In this document: piece by piece, positions 47,121 through 57,150 of the stretch
Position numbering within the stretch: position 1 is the first letter of the stretch
Layout of the letters: each line of letters starts with the position of its first letter
NCBI RefSeq assembly: GCF_028748185.1
Contig: NZ_CP118164.1
Span: forward strand, 4,613,814-4,677,813
Length of the DNA: 64,000 nt
Origin: Bremerella sp. P1
GTDB taxonomy: Bacteria > Planctomycetota > Planctomycetia > Pirellulales > Pirellulaceae
Direction: 5' to 3'
Made by a program: the position numbers and the translations under genes
Notes under the pieces: model-generated
Databases searched by the model: none
Seen by the model: only the letters and a program-made list of their open reading frames with translations
What the model was told of the DNA's origin: nothing

Positions 47121-48872
47121 TTACTTCTTATTCAACCACACGTAGCGAACTTCAATGGCACCTTCGCCAGGGATCTTCAATGCCGAAAGGGTCAACGTAT
47201 CGCGTCCCTTGGGAAGCTTCAGGGTACCAAGCGAAAGTGGTTTAAAGTCTTTCACGGGTGACTCCGATCCGCGATCGTAGCGATCGCGTTCGGGGCCGTA
47301 ACTTTCAGGATCATGTGCCCGCTTGATCGTGGCCGAGGTCTTCTGTCCGAGCAGTTCGGCTTGGATCTCGACGCCGACGTTTTCCTGTGGGCAGGTGTAA
47401 TAAACGACCGCCTCGTATTCGCCCGGTTCGCCAACTTCGACATCCCAGGTCACGGTGCCGTCGGCCGTTTTCCAGTTGGTGAAGTAGGAACAGTTCGGAG
47501 CCCTGGCACTTCGTTCGATACCGCCATGACCGTTGCCATCGCGAGCCGGAAGGGGCGTATTGGGGGAGTAACCGACGGTGAATGGACGGTCGTCCTGCGT
47601 GGGAAGCATCTCCGAGCGATACTTATCGGCGACTTTCTTCAATTTGGCGACGACATCAGGATGCTGCTTCGCCACGTTCTTGTGCTGGCCACGGTCCTTC
47701 GTGATGTCGAACAGCTGACCATTGTTGTCGAGGCGATAGGTCTGATTGCGAACACTGACCTGGTTGTTTTTCGACGCGATGAGATGGCGATCTTCCCACT
47801 CGACAGCGTCTTCGGTGAGCAGCGGCTTGAGGCTTACACCATCGATTGGTTTGGGGAACTCAGATTCGATTCCGGCAAAGTCGAGTAGGGTGGGCAGCAG
47901 GTCGACGGCACCTGCGATGGGCTCGATCTTTCGATCGGCCGGAATATGACCGGGCCAGCGAACGATGCACGGCACGCGGGTACCTCCTTCATCGAGCGAG
48001 CCTTTGCGTCCTTTCATGTCACCATTCCAGCGAAAACTGTTGGGGCCGTTGTCGGCAAAATAAATAACGATCGTGTTATTGGCCAGGTTGTGTTGATCCA
48101 GCTTCTTAAGGATGCGACCAACGTTCCAGTCGATGTTTTCGCACATGGCCAGTGCGGCCCGCGTCATGCCGAGAGCTTCCTTTTCAGGATCTCGGTTCTT
48201 CATCTTCGGATCCATCTTGGCGAACTTGTCGTAATACTTGTCCGGCACCTGCATTGGCGAGTGCGGCGTGCAGTACGGGATATAGCAGAAGAAGGGGTTG
48301 TCTTGGTTGTCCTCGATGAACTTCATGGCTCGGTTGGTGAAGTCGTCGGTGACGTAGCCATCGCCGCGGACCAGTTGGTTGTTGTGATCGAGTTCCGGGC
48401 TGAAGTAGTGCCCCCAGTGCCCCGAACAGAAACCGTAGTACTCATCGAATCCACGAGCATTGGGGTGATAAGGGAACTGCATACCGTTGTGCCACTTACC
48501 GAATGCTCCGGTCGTGTAGCCTGCTTCTTTGAAGTACTGAGCGATCGTCTTTTCGTCGATGTTCAAACGTTCCTGTCCGGTCGAAACACCGCGAACACCA
48601 GTTCGTGCATAGAACCGGCCGGTAAGCATTTCGGCACGCGTGGGTGCACAAAGGTGGCAGACGTAGAAGTTCTCGAACAACGCTCCCTGTTTTGCCAATT
48701 GATCAATGTTCGGCGTAGCAAGGTTTTTGTTGCCGTGCACGCTCAAATCGCCCCAGCCTTGATCGTCGGTGAGGATTACCACGACGTTCGGTTTGGACGG
48801 ATCGGCAGCATGAACAGCCGAAGGCAAAAACAGACCAAAAGCGAGCAGGAACAGGGGAAAAAGACGTGGCAT
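47121..48872 (-). CDS. Exported type I sulfatase with C-terminal extension
   Basis: 583 residues, signal peptide about 1-22 (ending VHA). The catalytic site is Cys75-Ala-Pro-Thr-Arg79 in VCHLCAPTRAEMLTGR, the CxPxR signature whose Cys is turned into formylglycine. Metal and substrate residues: VVVILTDDQGWGD (Asp), HWGHYFSPE, and NTIVIYFADNGPNSFRW. Residues 1-430 are the sulfatase core; about 440-583 is a further beta-rich domain (ANCSYFTNWKTADGTVTWDVEVGEPGEYEAVVYYTCP, in part) with a carbohydrate-binding look. It removes sulfate esters from glycans outside the cytoplasm. Sulfatases of this kind act on algal sulfated polysaccharides in marine planctomycetes. Confidence 0.94.
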   Translation of the reverse strand: MPRLFPLFLLAFGLFLPSAVHAADPSKPNVVVILTDDQGWGDLSVHGNKNLATPNIDQLAKQGALFENFYVCHLCAPTRAEMLTGRFYARTGVRGVSTGQERLNIDEKTIAQYFKEAGYTTGAFGKWHNGMQFPYHPNARGFDEYYGFCSGHWGHYFSPELDHNNQLVRGDGYVTDDFTNRAMKFIEDNQDNPFFCYIPYCTPHSPMQVPDKYYDKFAKMDPKMKNRDPEKEALGMTRAALAMCENIDWNVGRILKKLDQHNLANNTIVIYFADNGPNSFRWNGDMKGRKGSLDEGGTRVPCIVRWPGHIPADRKIEPIAGAVDLLPTLLDFAGIESEFPKPIDGVSLKPLLTEDAVEWEDRHLIASKNNQVSVRNQTYRLDNNGQLFDITKDRGQHKNVAKQHPDVVAKLKKVADKYRSEMLPTQDDRPFTVGYSPNTPLPARDGNGHGGIERSARAPNCSYFTNWKTADGTVTWDVEVGEPGEYEAVVYYTCPQENVGVEIQAELLGQKTSATIKRAHDPESYGPERDRYDRGSESPVKDFKPLSLGTLKLPKGRDTLTLSALKIPGEGAIEVRYVWLNKK

Positions 48873-49006
48873 GATGAAACCTTCAGTCGAGGAGAGACAT
48901 AGGTTGGTGGGCTTCTAGTGCTCGCTATTGTCCTCGCCTTGAAGCCGCTGGTCAAATTCGGACCAAGGGTATTCTTCGCTCGTAACCCTATTTTTCAGAA
49001 TTCTCC

Positions 49007-52000
49007 ATGATACGTCCACTTGTTTGTGTACTACTACTCCTGACCTTCGCAACTTTCGCACATGCCCAGCAGCGTGTGCAACTGATCGATGCCCAGCAGA
49101 AGCTGGGAGGCTGGACGTTTGATAACGGTAAGGAATTCCCCGGAGCGGTCGGGCATCTGGAACTTAAGCAGGAAGATCAGCCGACGCTGATGCTGCACGG
49201 CGATTTTTCCGCCGGAGGCATGTACGTGCAAGCCGCGAAACGCTTGCCGGACGTTCCGATCGATACGGTATCGTTTGAGGTGAATGTGCCTCGTGGCGTC
49301 TCGAAATTAACGACACGCCTGATCGACGGTACTGGGCAGTGTCATCAGTTGGATATTCGCTTGGGAGACAAGGGGGGCTGGCAGCAATTCACGTTTCCGG
49401 TCGCTCGCTACTTCGCCTCGCTGGAAGCGGGTGCACCGATGGATATCATCACGCGTTACGAGAAATGGAGCGGCGCGAATGATGGCCGGTGGCACCAGCC
49501 AGCGAAGTTGCTGGTTTTTCTTGCAGGCCGCGAAGCACTGCAAAACGGAAGCATATCCATTCGCAACGTTACCCTCTTGCCCACTCCACCGAAGGTCGAG
49601 ATCGCCCAGTCGATTCGCTTGGATGAATTGGGCGAAGAGGGGACCGGCACATGGCAGTACAACAATGGCAATGAGTTTCCCGGCGCCAAAGGAAGCCTTG
49701 TTCGTATCGAAGGACCGGCTGACGAGCAGCCTGCACTTCGGCTAAGCGCCGATTTCAGCGCGGGCGGACGATACGTTGGCACGCGCAATCGTCTTGGCCA
49801 CCTCGATGTCAAACAGACCAAGGCCATTCACCTTCAGGTACTCTCCGACGAGGTGAAGGAGTTCTCGCTTCGTCTGGTCGACAGCAGCGATCAAACCCAT
49901 CAGCGGCACGGGATCAAAATGGTTGCCGACGGCCAGTGGCATACGATGACCATCGATCCGGCAAAGATCGCTGGCGGCGAACACTGGGGTGGAGCCAACG
50001 ATGGCCAGTGGCATGGCGCGGTCAAGCTGATCGAAGTGATGCTCAACGGTCGCTCGTCCGATTCCCCTTCGATGCACCTCGACATGGGTGACATCCGCAT
50101 GGAAGCGATTGTCGAAGGCCAGCGTTCAAGCCATGTGTGGAATGAGGACTTCGAGACGCAGGCCGCCGACTGGCAGAGCGAAGGGGATGTCACGTTAGAG
50201 TCTCAACTGACACTCCGACGTACGCTCGAGAAACTACAGCAGTCGACACTGGCGACCAGTCCACGTTTTCCTGTCCAAGGAGGAACGTGGGAATTCGCTT
50301 ATCGCTGGCAATCGAAGTTGCATTCGCCTGATAACTCGTTTCATGGTGCCGTCGCCGTAAGAGCGTTCGATGCAGGTGGAAACCTGCTCGCGACGTTTCC
50401 CTTGGCCATTGGCTATGGTGACAACGACTGGACAAGCGTCAGCAAGTTAGTCCGACTACCTGCCGCGGCAACAACGGCCCAGTGGGACGTGCGGCTAAAC
50501 AAGACATATGGGCAGTTTTCGATCGATGATCTATCAGCGGCCCGGCTTGTCGTGCAACCAGCCGAACCGAGCGTGGAAAGTATTCGCATTGCTTCGGAGG
50601 CGGTGGGAAATCTGTTCTATCCAGACGATGCAATCGAATTTCACGTAAGCGTCCCGACCGTAAAAGCATTAGACGAGCACGGTCGTCAGCTGAGTTTGGA
50701 AGTTTGCGACTATCGCGGTGAGGTGGTTGCTCGGCCCAGCAGCGTTTCGTTGAATCCGGTCGCAGACAAGCGTCAACGTGAATACCAGGCGAACGTTTCG
50801 CTCAGTGCCGATGCTCTGAATGTGGGGCAGTTTTATGAACTGCATGTGTCTGTTCCACAAGGGGAAGGGGACCCCGTGACCGAGTTCTCAGGCTTCGCGA
50901 TCTTGCCGGAAGCGGTGAGCAAGCAGTACCGCCCCGAGCAGATCCCATTCACCATTCGCAACTGGGACAGCCGAATCGGGGATTACTTCTATCTCGCCGA
51001 TCGCTTGGGACTCCGCATGATGGGCGTCTGGGGTGGCTGGTCGAACAAGCCTCCTTACAAGCCGCATCTGCCCGGTCTTGAATTAGTTCAGAAGCTGGAT
51101 GCGAAGTGGGTAACCGGCACGCCCTGCTCGCGCGTCGAAGACGAAGGCTTCAAGAACGTGACCGAAGAGTCGCTGCGGGAAGGGATGACGAACTTCCTGG
51201 AAGAGTACGCCGATCAGGGACTCGCCATGATTGCCCTGGGCAACGAACCACATGGCAAAGGACAAGTCGTGCTGGATAATGTCAAAGCGTATAAGACGGT
51301 CTACGAAGCGGTCAAAGCGTTCGATCCTGAAATCCACGTCATCGGTACGTCGGTAGAACCGAACGATGAGTACTTTCGAGCAGGCTACCAGAACTACCTC
51401 GACTCATACGATTTCCATATTTACGAGCACTACACCAAGGTCCGCCGCACGATGGCCGAATACCGCGAGTTGATGCAGAAGTACGACGCGGTGAAACCGA
51501 TTCACTCGACGGAGCTTGGGCTCAACAGCCAAGGTCAGGCCCGCCTGGCGGTCGCGATTGAACTGATCAAAAAGTGCACGGTCTTCTTTGCCGAAGGAGG
51601 CGAGACGGTCAGTTGGTTTACGATCATGTATCCCGACAAGGACGGCAATGCCCGAGGCCAGTTCGGCGATGCTCACTGCGTCTTCGATTGCAAGTTCAAT
51701 AACTACAATCCGCGGCTCGATGCCGTGACGTACTACAACATGATCAACAGCCTGGGTGTGAAGAAGTTCCAGGAAGAGAAGCAGCATCCTGACGGAACGC
51801 AGGAGTTCCTGTTCACTGACGATCAGGGGGCGTGCTTGAAGGTCGTGTGGAACGACGAGCGTAAAAAAGTTGTCGACCTTGACGTCGCGGCGGACGCCAA
51901 GGTCGACGTGATCCGCATCGATGGGTTGAGGAAACGCATCGACGCGAACCGGGCATTGGTTTCAATTGAGGTCTCCGAGGAACCGGTGTTGGTCTTGTAT

Positions 52001-52027
52001 CAACAGCCACGCGAAGCGACCCAGTAA
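49007..52027 (+). CDS. Exported 1006-residue protein with two tandem carbohydrate-binding-like modules and a clan GH-A-like glycosidase domain
   Basis: Signal peptide about 1-21. Two tandem modules (about 25-195 and 200-375) share NGxEFPGAxG, DFSAGG and GANDGxWHxxxKL, so they come from a duplication. A third beta-sandwich follows (about 380-560). The rest (about 640-1006) looks like a TIM-barrel glycosidase: acid/base Glu747 in LGNEPHGKG (the N-E-P of clan GH-A) and a likely nucleophile Glu836 in HSTELGLNSQ, 89 residues apart. I could not place it in a specific GH family. It is divergent from the sulfatase (134 bases between starts) and may act on the same polysaccharide. The C-terminal 80 residues look like a closing beta domain. 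Confidence 0.75.
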   Translation: MIRPLVCVLLLLTFATFAHAQQRVQLIDAQQKLGGWTFDNGKEFPGAVGHLELKQEDQPTLMLHGDFSAGGMYVQAAKRLPDVPIDTVSFEVNVPRGVSKLTTRLIDGTGQCHQLDIRLGDKGGWQQFTFPVARYFASLEAGAPMDIITRYEKWSGANDGRWHQPAKLLVFLAGREALQNGSISIRNVTLLPTPPKVEIAQSIRLDELGEEGTGTWQYNNGNEFPGAKGSLVRIEGPADEQPALRLSADFSAGGRYVGTRNRLGHLDVKQTKAIHLQVLSDEVKEFSLRLVDSSDQTHQRHGIKMVADGQWHTMTIDPAKIAGGEHWGGANDGQWHGAVKLIEVMLNGRSSDSPSMHLDMGDIRMEAIVEGQRSSHVWNEDFETQAADWQSEGDVTLESQLTLRRTLEKLQQSTLATSPRFPVQGGTWEFAYRWQSKLHSPDNSFHGAVAVRAFDAGGNLLATFPLAIGYGDNDWTSVSKLVRLPAAATTAQWDVRLNKTYGQFSIDDLSAARLVVQPAEPSVESIRIASEAVGNLFYPDDAIEFHVSVPTVKALDEHGRQLSLEVCDYRGEVVARPSSVSLNPVADKRQREYQANVSLSADALNVGQFYELHVSVPQGEGDPVTEFSGFAILPEAVSKQYRPEQIPFTIRNWDSRIGDYFYLADRLGLRMMGVWGGWSNKPPYKPHLPGLELVQKLDAKWVTGTPCSRVEDEGFKNVTEESLREGMTNFLEEYADQGLAMIALGNEPHGKGQVVLDNVKAYKTVYEAVKAFDPEIHVIGTSVEPNDEYFRAGYQNYLDSYDFHIYEHYTKVRRTMAEYRELMQKYDAVKPIHSTELGLNSQGQARLAVAIELIKKCTVFFAEGGETVSWFTIMYPDKDGNARGQFGDAHCVFDCKFNNYNPRLDAVTYYNMINSLGVKKFQEEKQHPDGTQEFLFTDDQGACLKVVWNDERKKVVDLDVAADAKVDVIRIDGLRKRIDANRALVSIEVSEEPVLVLYQQPREATQ

Positions 52028-52179
52028 TATCTCCTTTGATTAGGTAGGCGAAGGGAGCAGCACCGATGTATTTGTGGTACGCCGTTAAGCCTGAATACTT
52101 CGGTTCAAAAACTGTCTCAAATCATATTCCTGCTTTTCCTTCTTCCGTTGAATCGTTGCGGTGGGAGTTGCTGCCGAGG

Positions 52180-52998
52180 TTACCCCATCAAGTACAAGTC
52201 GAACTGCGTGCGGTTGAGGAAATCTAAGGAGACATGTCCTCGGATTCTGCTCCAAAGGCCGGTGGCGCTTGGCACACCCATGGCAACAACGTCGGGAGCC
52301 CACTTCTGGGCGTAGGGAATGAGTACCTTTCGAAGCGAGCCGGCAAGACAACCGACCTCGAGATCGGATTGCCGGGCCTCGCAATAGTCACGCATCGATC
52401 GTAGGAGCTTTGCGTTGGGTTCAGCTGCGGCGCCAATTCCCAAAAGACGGCAATGTGCGTGCTTGATCGGCTTCTGGGTCAAGAAGGAGCGAATCGCCCG
52501 AGCTGACGATTCGCTCCCGTCGTATACCAGTAAGACACGGCGAGGATTCGTATTCGTTCCGCGCGAGATGTAAACCGGTTGTCGACTCTTTAGAACAAGG
52601 TTGATCAATTCGGAGGCATTCAATTCGCCGGGCAGTCGGCGAGCACGTTCGGCAGACCGAGTGATCAACAAGTCATAGTACTGAGCTTCGCGGACCAGGC
52701 TTTGGATAGGATCGCCCTCGATTCCCAGCGTGTCGAACTCGAGCTGATATTGCTGTCCGACCTGGATCATCTGCTGATGCGAAATCATCTGCCGTCGCTC
52801 GGCGTGCGCGATCCGACGTGACTCGGAAACGGTGTAGGCGGCGGAAACCAAATGTCCGTCTTTTTGCAGACCGCTGGTGTCGAGGATGGACAGGCCTCGT
52901 AGTCTCGCGGAAGTGCGATGCGAGATCATCGCTCCGAGTTCAATTACCTGATCCGCTCCAAAGGAGCCGCTCAAGTGAAGTAGCACTCGCTTTAGCAC
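52180..52998 (-). CDS. Universal stress protein (two-part USP)
   Basis: 272 residues starting at a GTG (52998) with AGAGG nine bases upstream; the frame also opens at a TTG seven codons earlier but without a ribosome site. Beginning MLKRVLLHLSGSFGADQVIEL, the USP pattern. Two Rossmann-like USP halves are visible, the second with VLLVYDGSESSARAIRSFL at about residue 157; the classic ATP-binding GxxGxGx(9)GS(S/T) loop is degenerate here (VVAMGVPSATGLWSRIRGHVSLDFL). Tandem USPs are linked to adaptation to stress or to energy status. No operon partner on its strand. Confidence 0.82.
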   Translation of the reverse strand: MLKRVLLHLSGSFGADQVIELGAMISHRTSARLRGLSILDTSGLQKDGHLVSAAYTVSESRRIAHAERRQMISHQQMIQVGQQYQLEFDTLGIEGDPIQSLVREAQYYDLLITRSAERARRLPGELNASELINLVLKSRQPVYISRGTNTNPRRVLLVYDGSESSARAIRSFLTQKPIKHAHCRLLGIGAAAEPNAKLLRSMRDYCEARQSDLEVGCLAGSLRKVLIPYAQKWAPDVVAMGVPSATGLWSRIRGHVSLDFLNRTQFDLYLMG

Positions 52999-53372
52999 GG
53001 CGTAGCCTCTTACGTCCAAAAGAAACTTGCGATCTTGAAAGCCGATTTCCGCATCGGCGATCCAACTGATGTTCCCGCCATTTAGAGTTATACGGACAAA
53101 CGGGCGTGAAAAGCCCCTACTTTCTTTCGTTGCTTTACATTCAAAATTTCTATGAAGGCGTCTATCTTGGTCAGGTATTTAAAATTTCTATGCAAGCAGT
53201 TTAATGGATGAAAACTGTCCCCTTTTCTTGATCAATTCACCCGGCAGCAGCGTACAAATGAATGCTGATAGCTAGAATTAGCAAGCACCCCCCTACGAGC
53301 TACTGCTGCATAAGAAACCCCAAGATGTCGCTACCCCACCGGCAATCTCGGGAATATTGGAAACATGAACTG
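52999..53372. other. Gene-free stretch between the USP gene and the LysR regulator
   Basis: Divergent intergenic region holding two direct repeats (53143 and 53181) and a small hairpin GGGC-GTGAAAA-GCCC at about 53102-53116. If the LysR protein starts at an upstream ATG (53325), the last 48 bases are coding. Otherwise nothing recognisable. Confidence 0.5.
53143..53197. repeat. Two 17-bp direct repeats between USP and LysR genes
   Basis: AAAATTTCTATGAAGGC (53143-53159) and AAAATTTCTATGCAAGC (53181-53197), differing at two positions, start to start 38 bases. Such paired sites upstream of a LysR gene may be where the regulator binds its own control region. Confidence 0.45.
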
Positions 53373-54356
53373 ATGATCGAGCGTCTCCAGGATCTGAACT
53401 TCCTGCACTTGTTCTACTTTTGGGTTGCCGTACGTCAGGGAAGCATCACCGCCGCCTGCGATCATTTGCATCTTTCGCAGCCGACCGTAAGTTCGCAGAT
53501 CAAGAAGCTCGAAAAGTCGCTCAATCATGAACTCCTCGATCGAAGCGGCCGCGAGCTTCGTCTGACCGATGTGGGATCAACCGTCTTCGAGTACGCTGAC
53601 GAAATCTTCTCGGCCGGACGCGAAATGCTTGGTAGCCTGCGCGGCATGCCATCGCAACGATCACTTCGACTGAGCGTGGGTGTTCCGATGTACGTGCCCA
53701 AGCTGATCACCTACCGGCTGCTGGAAGCCGTCCTCCGGTATCCTGAACCGGTGCAGATTGATTACCACGAAGCCCCGATGGAACAACTGGTCGCTGACCT
53801 TTCTCGGCATCGGCACGACGTGATCATCTCGGACCGTTCGATCTCGACCGATGGACACAAGCGATGTTTCAATCACCCACTAGGTGACTGTGCGATTGCG
53901 TTTTGTGCCGTGAAACCGATGGCCGAACAATTGCGGGCCGACTTCCCCCAGTCGTTGCAGCGAGCCCCGTTGTTGCTGCCATCCCCGTACACGGAATTGC
54001 GGAGGAGCCTCGATCGGTGGTTCGATGAGAACGACATCTGTCCGAAGATCGTGGCCCAGTTCGATGATAGCGCAATGCTGAAAGAGTTTGGCCGTGGCGG
54101 GGCAGGCGTATTCCCCACGCCAGAGGCCGTGCTGGATCAGGTACGTCGGCAATACGATGTGGAACTAGTCGGAACGCTGGAAGAAGTAAGAAGCCACTTC
54201 TTCGCCATCACCGCTCAGCGGAAACTCTTACATCCGGTCGTGATGGCGATCTCGGAAGAAGCCCCGAAGGTCCTCTTCGATATTCGCAATCGCACGAATC
54301 TCTCATACGAGCACGACGCTCAAAGTGAGCAGTCCGAGGGATCCGACTCGCAGTAA
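53373..54356 (+). CDS. LysR-family transcriptional regulator, NhaR-like
   Basis: 327 residues from the ATG at 53373 (MIERLQDLNFLHLFYFWVAVRQGS); an upstream in-frame ATG at 53325 would add 16, and the frame opens earlier without a convincing start. The winged helix-turn-helix is near the N-terminus (SITAACDHLHLSQPTVSSQIKKLEKSL, in part), and FLHLFYFWVAVRQGSITAA is the NhaR-type opening. The substrate-binding domain follows. NhaR-like regulators respond to sodium or other cations in E. coli; the ligand here is unknown. Ribosome site is weak. A cation/proton antiporter gene is in this window but 9 kb away, so no link is claimed. Confidence 0.88.
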   Translation: MIERLQDLNFLHLFYFWVAVRQGSITAACDHLHLSQPTVSSQIKKLEKSLNHELLDRSGRELRLTDVGSTVFEYADEIFSAGREMLGSLRGMPSQRSLRLSVGVPMYVPKLITYRLLEAVLRYPEPVQIDYHEAPMEQLVADLSRHRHDVIISDRSISTDGHKRCFNHPLGDCAIAFCAVKPMAEQLRADFPQSLQRAPLLLPSPYTELRRSLDRWFDENDICPKIVAQFDDSAMLKEFGRGGAGVFPTPEAVLDQVRRQYDVELVGTLEEVRSHFFAITAQRKLLHPVVMAISEEAPKVLFDIRNRTNLSYEHDAQSEQSEGSDSQ

Positions 54357-54451
54357 ATTAACAATTCTTGCGGCTTCGTTTCTGTTAGACTCCATGGGGT
54401 TAGGCACCCGCTGCGTGCTCACCTCACGTTGGTTCACCATGGAAATGTAGT

Positions 54452-55366
54452 ATGAGCGAAATCGATCCCACCCGAGACCAAGAGCGTTTGCACGAAGAAA
54501 TCCTCGATTCGTTGGACGAAGAATTCGAGGCCGAACTGGAAGACGCGATGATGGATCGCGTCGGCGAGCGTGATGAAACAAGCGAGCCGGGACGATTGCC
54601 GCGGAGAGTCTACTTTCGCGAGCTGTTGCGCCTGCAACGCGAGCTGATCAAGCTGCAAAGTTGGGTGGTCGAGCACAAGGCGAAAGTCGCGGTCGTGTTT
54701 GAGGGTCGCGATGCAGCAGGCAAGGGGGGAGCCATCAAACGCATCACGCAGCGGTTGAATCCTCGTGTTTGCCGCGTGGTGGCCTTATCGGCCCCAAGCC
54801 AGCGCGAGCAGACGCAGTGGTACTTTCAACGCTATGTACAGCATCTGCCTGCTGGCGGAGAGATCGTGCTGTTCGATCGTAGCTGGTACAACCGCGCCGG
54901 TGTCGAACGTGTGATGGGCTTCTGCAACGAGCAGCAGCTGGAAGAGTTCTTCCGCACCGTGCCGGAGTTTGAACGCATGCTGGTCCAATCAGGCATGTAT
55001 CTGATCAAGTACTGGTTCTCGATCAGTGACCAGGAGCAGCAATTCCGTTTTCAATGCCGCATCGACGATCCACTGAAGCAGTGGAAGCTCAGCCCGATGG
55101 ATCTCGAATCACGTCGCCGCTGGGAACAATACACCGTTGCGAAAGAAGAGATGTTTGCCCGCACGAACTTCTCAGAAGCCCCCTGGTGGGTCGTCGAAGC
55201 CGACGACAAGAAGCGCGCCCGACTTAACTGCATCCACCACTTCCTACAGCAACTTCCCTACACCGAGGTACCGCAGGAACCAGTCTCGCTTCCGCCCCGT
55301 GAACACGAGGAAGGGTACAAGCGGCAACCACTGCCGGAAGATGTGATTGTGCCTTCAGTTTATTGA
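54452..55366 (+). CDS. ppk2: Polyphosphate kinase 2 (PPK2 family)
   Basis: 304 residues. Walker A FEGRDAAGKGG (about residue 89), then a Walker B-type DRSWYNRAGVERVMGF (in part), KYWFSISDQEQ and WKLSPMDLESRRRWEQYT: the PPK2 core. An acidic N-terminal part (MSEIDPTRDQERLHEEILDS, about 45 residues) precedes. PPK2 enzymes use polyphosphate to phosphorylate ADP, GDP or AMP; class is not assigned here. The gene is followed by a strong bidirectional terminator facing groEL. Confidence 0.95.
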   Translation: MSEIDPTRDQERLHEEILDSLDEEFEAELEDAMMDRVGERDETSEPGRLPRRVYFRELLRLQRELIKLQSWVVEHKAKVAVVFEGRDAAGKGGAIKRITQRLNPRVCRVVALSAPSQREQTQWYFQRYVQHLPAGGEIVLFDRSWYNRAGVERVMGFCNEQQLEEFFRTVPEFERMLVQSGMYLIKYWFSISDQEQQFRFQCRIDDPLKQWKLSPMDLESRRRWEQYTVAKEEMFARTNFSEAPWWVVEADDKKRARLNCIHHFLQQLPYTEVPQEPVSLPPREHEEGYKRQPLPEDVIVPSVY

Positions 55367-55403
55367 ACGACACCGTTTGCTTAGCTCTCGCAATTTCAAG
55401 AAA

Positions 55404-55446
55404 CGAAAAAAGCCCACCGAGCGGTCACTCGGCGGGCTTCTCTATT
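55404..55446. terminator. Bidirectional terminator between ppk2 and groEL
   Basis: AAGCCCACCGAG (55410-55421) pairs with CTCGGCGGGCTT (55428-55439), twelve positions with one A/C mismatch, flanked by A6 on one side and TCTATTTTTT on the other, so it can serve both convergent genes. Confidence 0.9.
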
Positions 55447-55466
55447 TTTTAAGTACTAAACTCGGT

Positions 55467-57080
55467 TTAGTACATGTCGTCGTGGCTGTGGCCACCCTTC
55501 TTGTCAGCCTTTGGCTTTTCAGCGATCAGAGCGTCGCTGGTCAGCAGCAAGGTAGCGACCGAAGCGGCGTTTGCCAGGGCGGTCTTGGTGACCTTGGCTG
55601 GGTCGATGACGCCCGACTTGACCAGGTCTTCGTAGGTGTCGGTCAGAGCGTTGTAGCCCTGGTTGCCCTTCGAGTCCAAGATCTTTTCGCAGATGATGCT
55701 GCCATCTTTACCAGCGTTGGTGGCGATCGTGGTGATCGGAGCACGGCAAGCGCGGATAACGATGTTGAAGCCGATTTCTTCGTCATGCGACAAGTCGTCC
55801 GACTTGACCTTCGAGGAAGCACGCAGAAGAGCAACACCACCACCTGGCAGAATGCCTTCGGCAGCAGCAGCACGGGTAGCGTGCAGAGCGTCTTCAACGC
55901 GGGCCTTCTTTTCCTTCATTTCGCTTTCGGTCGCAGCACCAACGTTGACCTTGGCGACACCACCGGCGAGCTTCGCCAGGCGTTCTTCCAGCTTTTCCTT
56001 GTCGTAATCGCTGGTCGAGTTGTCGATTTCGCGACGGATCTGAGCGATACGATCCTTGATGTTCTGGGTATCGCCAGCACCTTCGATGATCGTCGTGTTG
56101 TCCTTGTCGATGATCACCTTCTTGGCGCGACCGAGTTCGGCCAAACCGAGGTTTTCGAGCTTAATGCCCAGGCTCTCGAAGATGGCGGTACCACCGGTCA
56201 GGATGGCAATGTCTTCCATCATGGCCTTACGACGGTCGCCGTAGCCAGGAGCCTTGACGGCAGCACAAACGAACGTGCCACGTAGACGGTTGATGACCAA
56301 GGTGGCCAGAGCTTCGCCGTCAACGTCTTCCGCGATGATCAACAGAGGCTTGCTCTGCTGAACCACAGCTTCCAGAACAGGGACCAGGTCCTTGATGTTG
56401 CTGATCTTCTTTTCAAAGACCAGAACGTAAGCGTCTTCCAATTCGACCTGCATGCTGGTCGGGTTGGTGACGAAGTAAGGCGAAAGGTAGCCGCGATCGA
56501 ACTGCATACCTTCAACCCATTCGACTTCGGTAGCCAGCGACTTACCTTCGTCGACGGTGATGACGCCGTCCTTACCGACCTTTTCCATCGCGTCGGCAAG
56601 CAGTTCGCCGATTTCGCGATCGTTGTTGGAAGCGATGGAGCCAACGTTGGCCATTTCTTCCTTCTTCTTGATCGGAATGGCCATGCCGTTCAGTTCGGCG
56701 GTGATGGCGTTAACGGCCTTTTCGATACCGGCCTTCATTTGAACTGGGTTTACGCCAGCGACAACAGCCTTCAAACCTTCGTTGAAGATTGCTTCAGCCA
56801 TCAGCGTAGCCGTCGTCGTACCGTCACCAGCGACGTCACTCGTCTTGCTGGCAACTTCGCGAACCATCTGAGCGCCCATGTTTTCGTAAACGTCTTCCAG
56901 TTCGATTTCCTTGGCCACGGTCACGCCGTCCTTGGTGACGGTCGGGCTGCCGAAGGACTTCTGGATAATGACGTTACGACCCTTGGGGCCCAGAGTCGTT
57001 TTGACGGCTTTCGCCAACTTGGATACGCCGCGACGGATGGCTTCGCGTGCTTCCTGATCAAAGGCGATGATCTTTGCCAT
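55467..57080 (-). CDS. groEL: Chaperonin GroEL (60 kDa)
   Basis: 537 residues, including the strictly conserved [18 protein letters not shown] (ATP site), [28 protein letters not shown] (in part) and [15 protein letters not shown]. It folds non-native proteins in an ATP-driven double ring capped by GroES. The C-terminus ends [17 protein letters not shown] instead of the repeated GGM tail of E. coli GroEL. That tail difference may change chamber lining but not the family. Downstream of groES by 70 bases on the same strand, so cotranscribed. Confidence 0.98.
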   Translation of the reverse strand: MAKIIAFDQEAREAIRRGVSKLAKAVKTTLGPKGRNVIIQKSFGSPTVTKDGVTVAKEIELEDVYENMGAQMVREVASKTSDVAGDGTTTATLMAEAIFNEGLKAVVAGVNPVQMKAGIEKAVNAITAELNGMAIPIKKKEEMANVGSIASNNDREIGELLADAMEKVGKDGVITVDEGKSLATEVEWVEGMQFDRGYLSPYFVTNPTSMQVELEDAYVLVFEKKISNIKDLVPVLEAVVQQSKPLLIIAEDVDGEALATLVINRLRGTFVCAAVKAPGYGDRRKAMMEDIAILTGGTAIFESLGIKLENLGLAELGRAKKVIIDKDNTTIIEGAGDTQNIKDRIAQIRREIDNSTSDYDKEKLEERLAKLAGGVAKVNVGAATESEMKEKKARVEDALHATRAAAAEGILPGGGVALLRASSKVKSDDLSHDEEIGFNIVIRACRAPITTIATNAGKDGSIICEKILDSKGNQGYNALTDTYEDLVKSGVIDPAKVTKTALANAASVATLLLTSDALIAEKPKADKKGGHSHDDMY

Positions 57081-57150
57081 CGATGGTATCTCCTAAATGT
57101 TTCGATTCGTCTGAGAATGTGTACGAGAATGAATGACCGGAGGTCGATTT

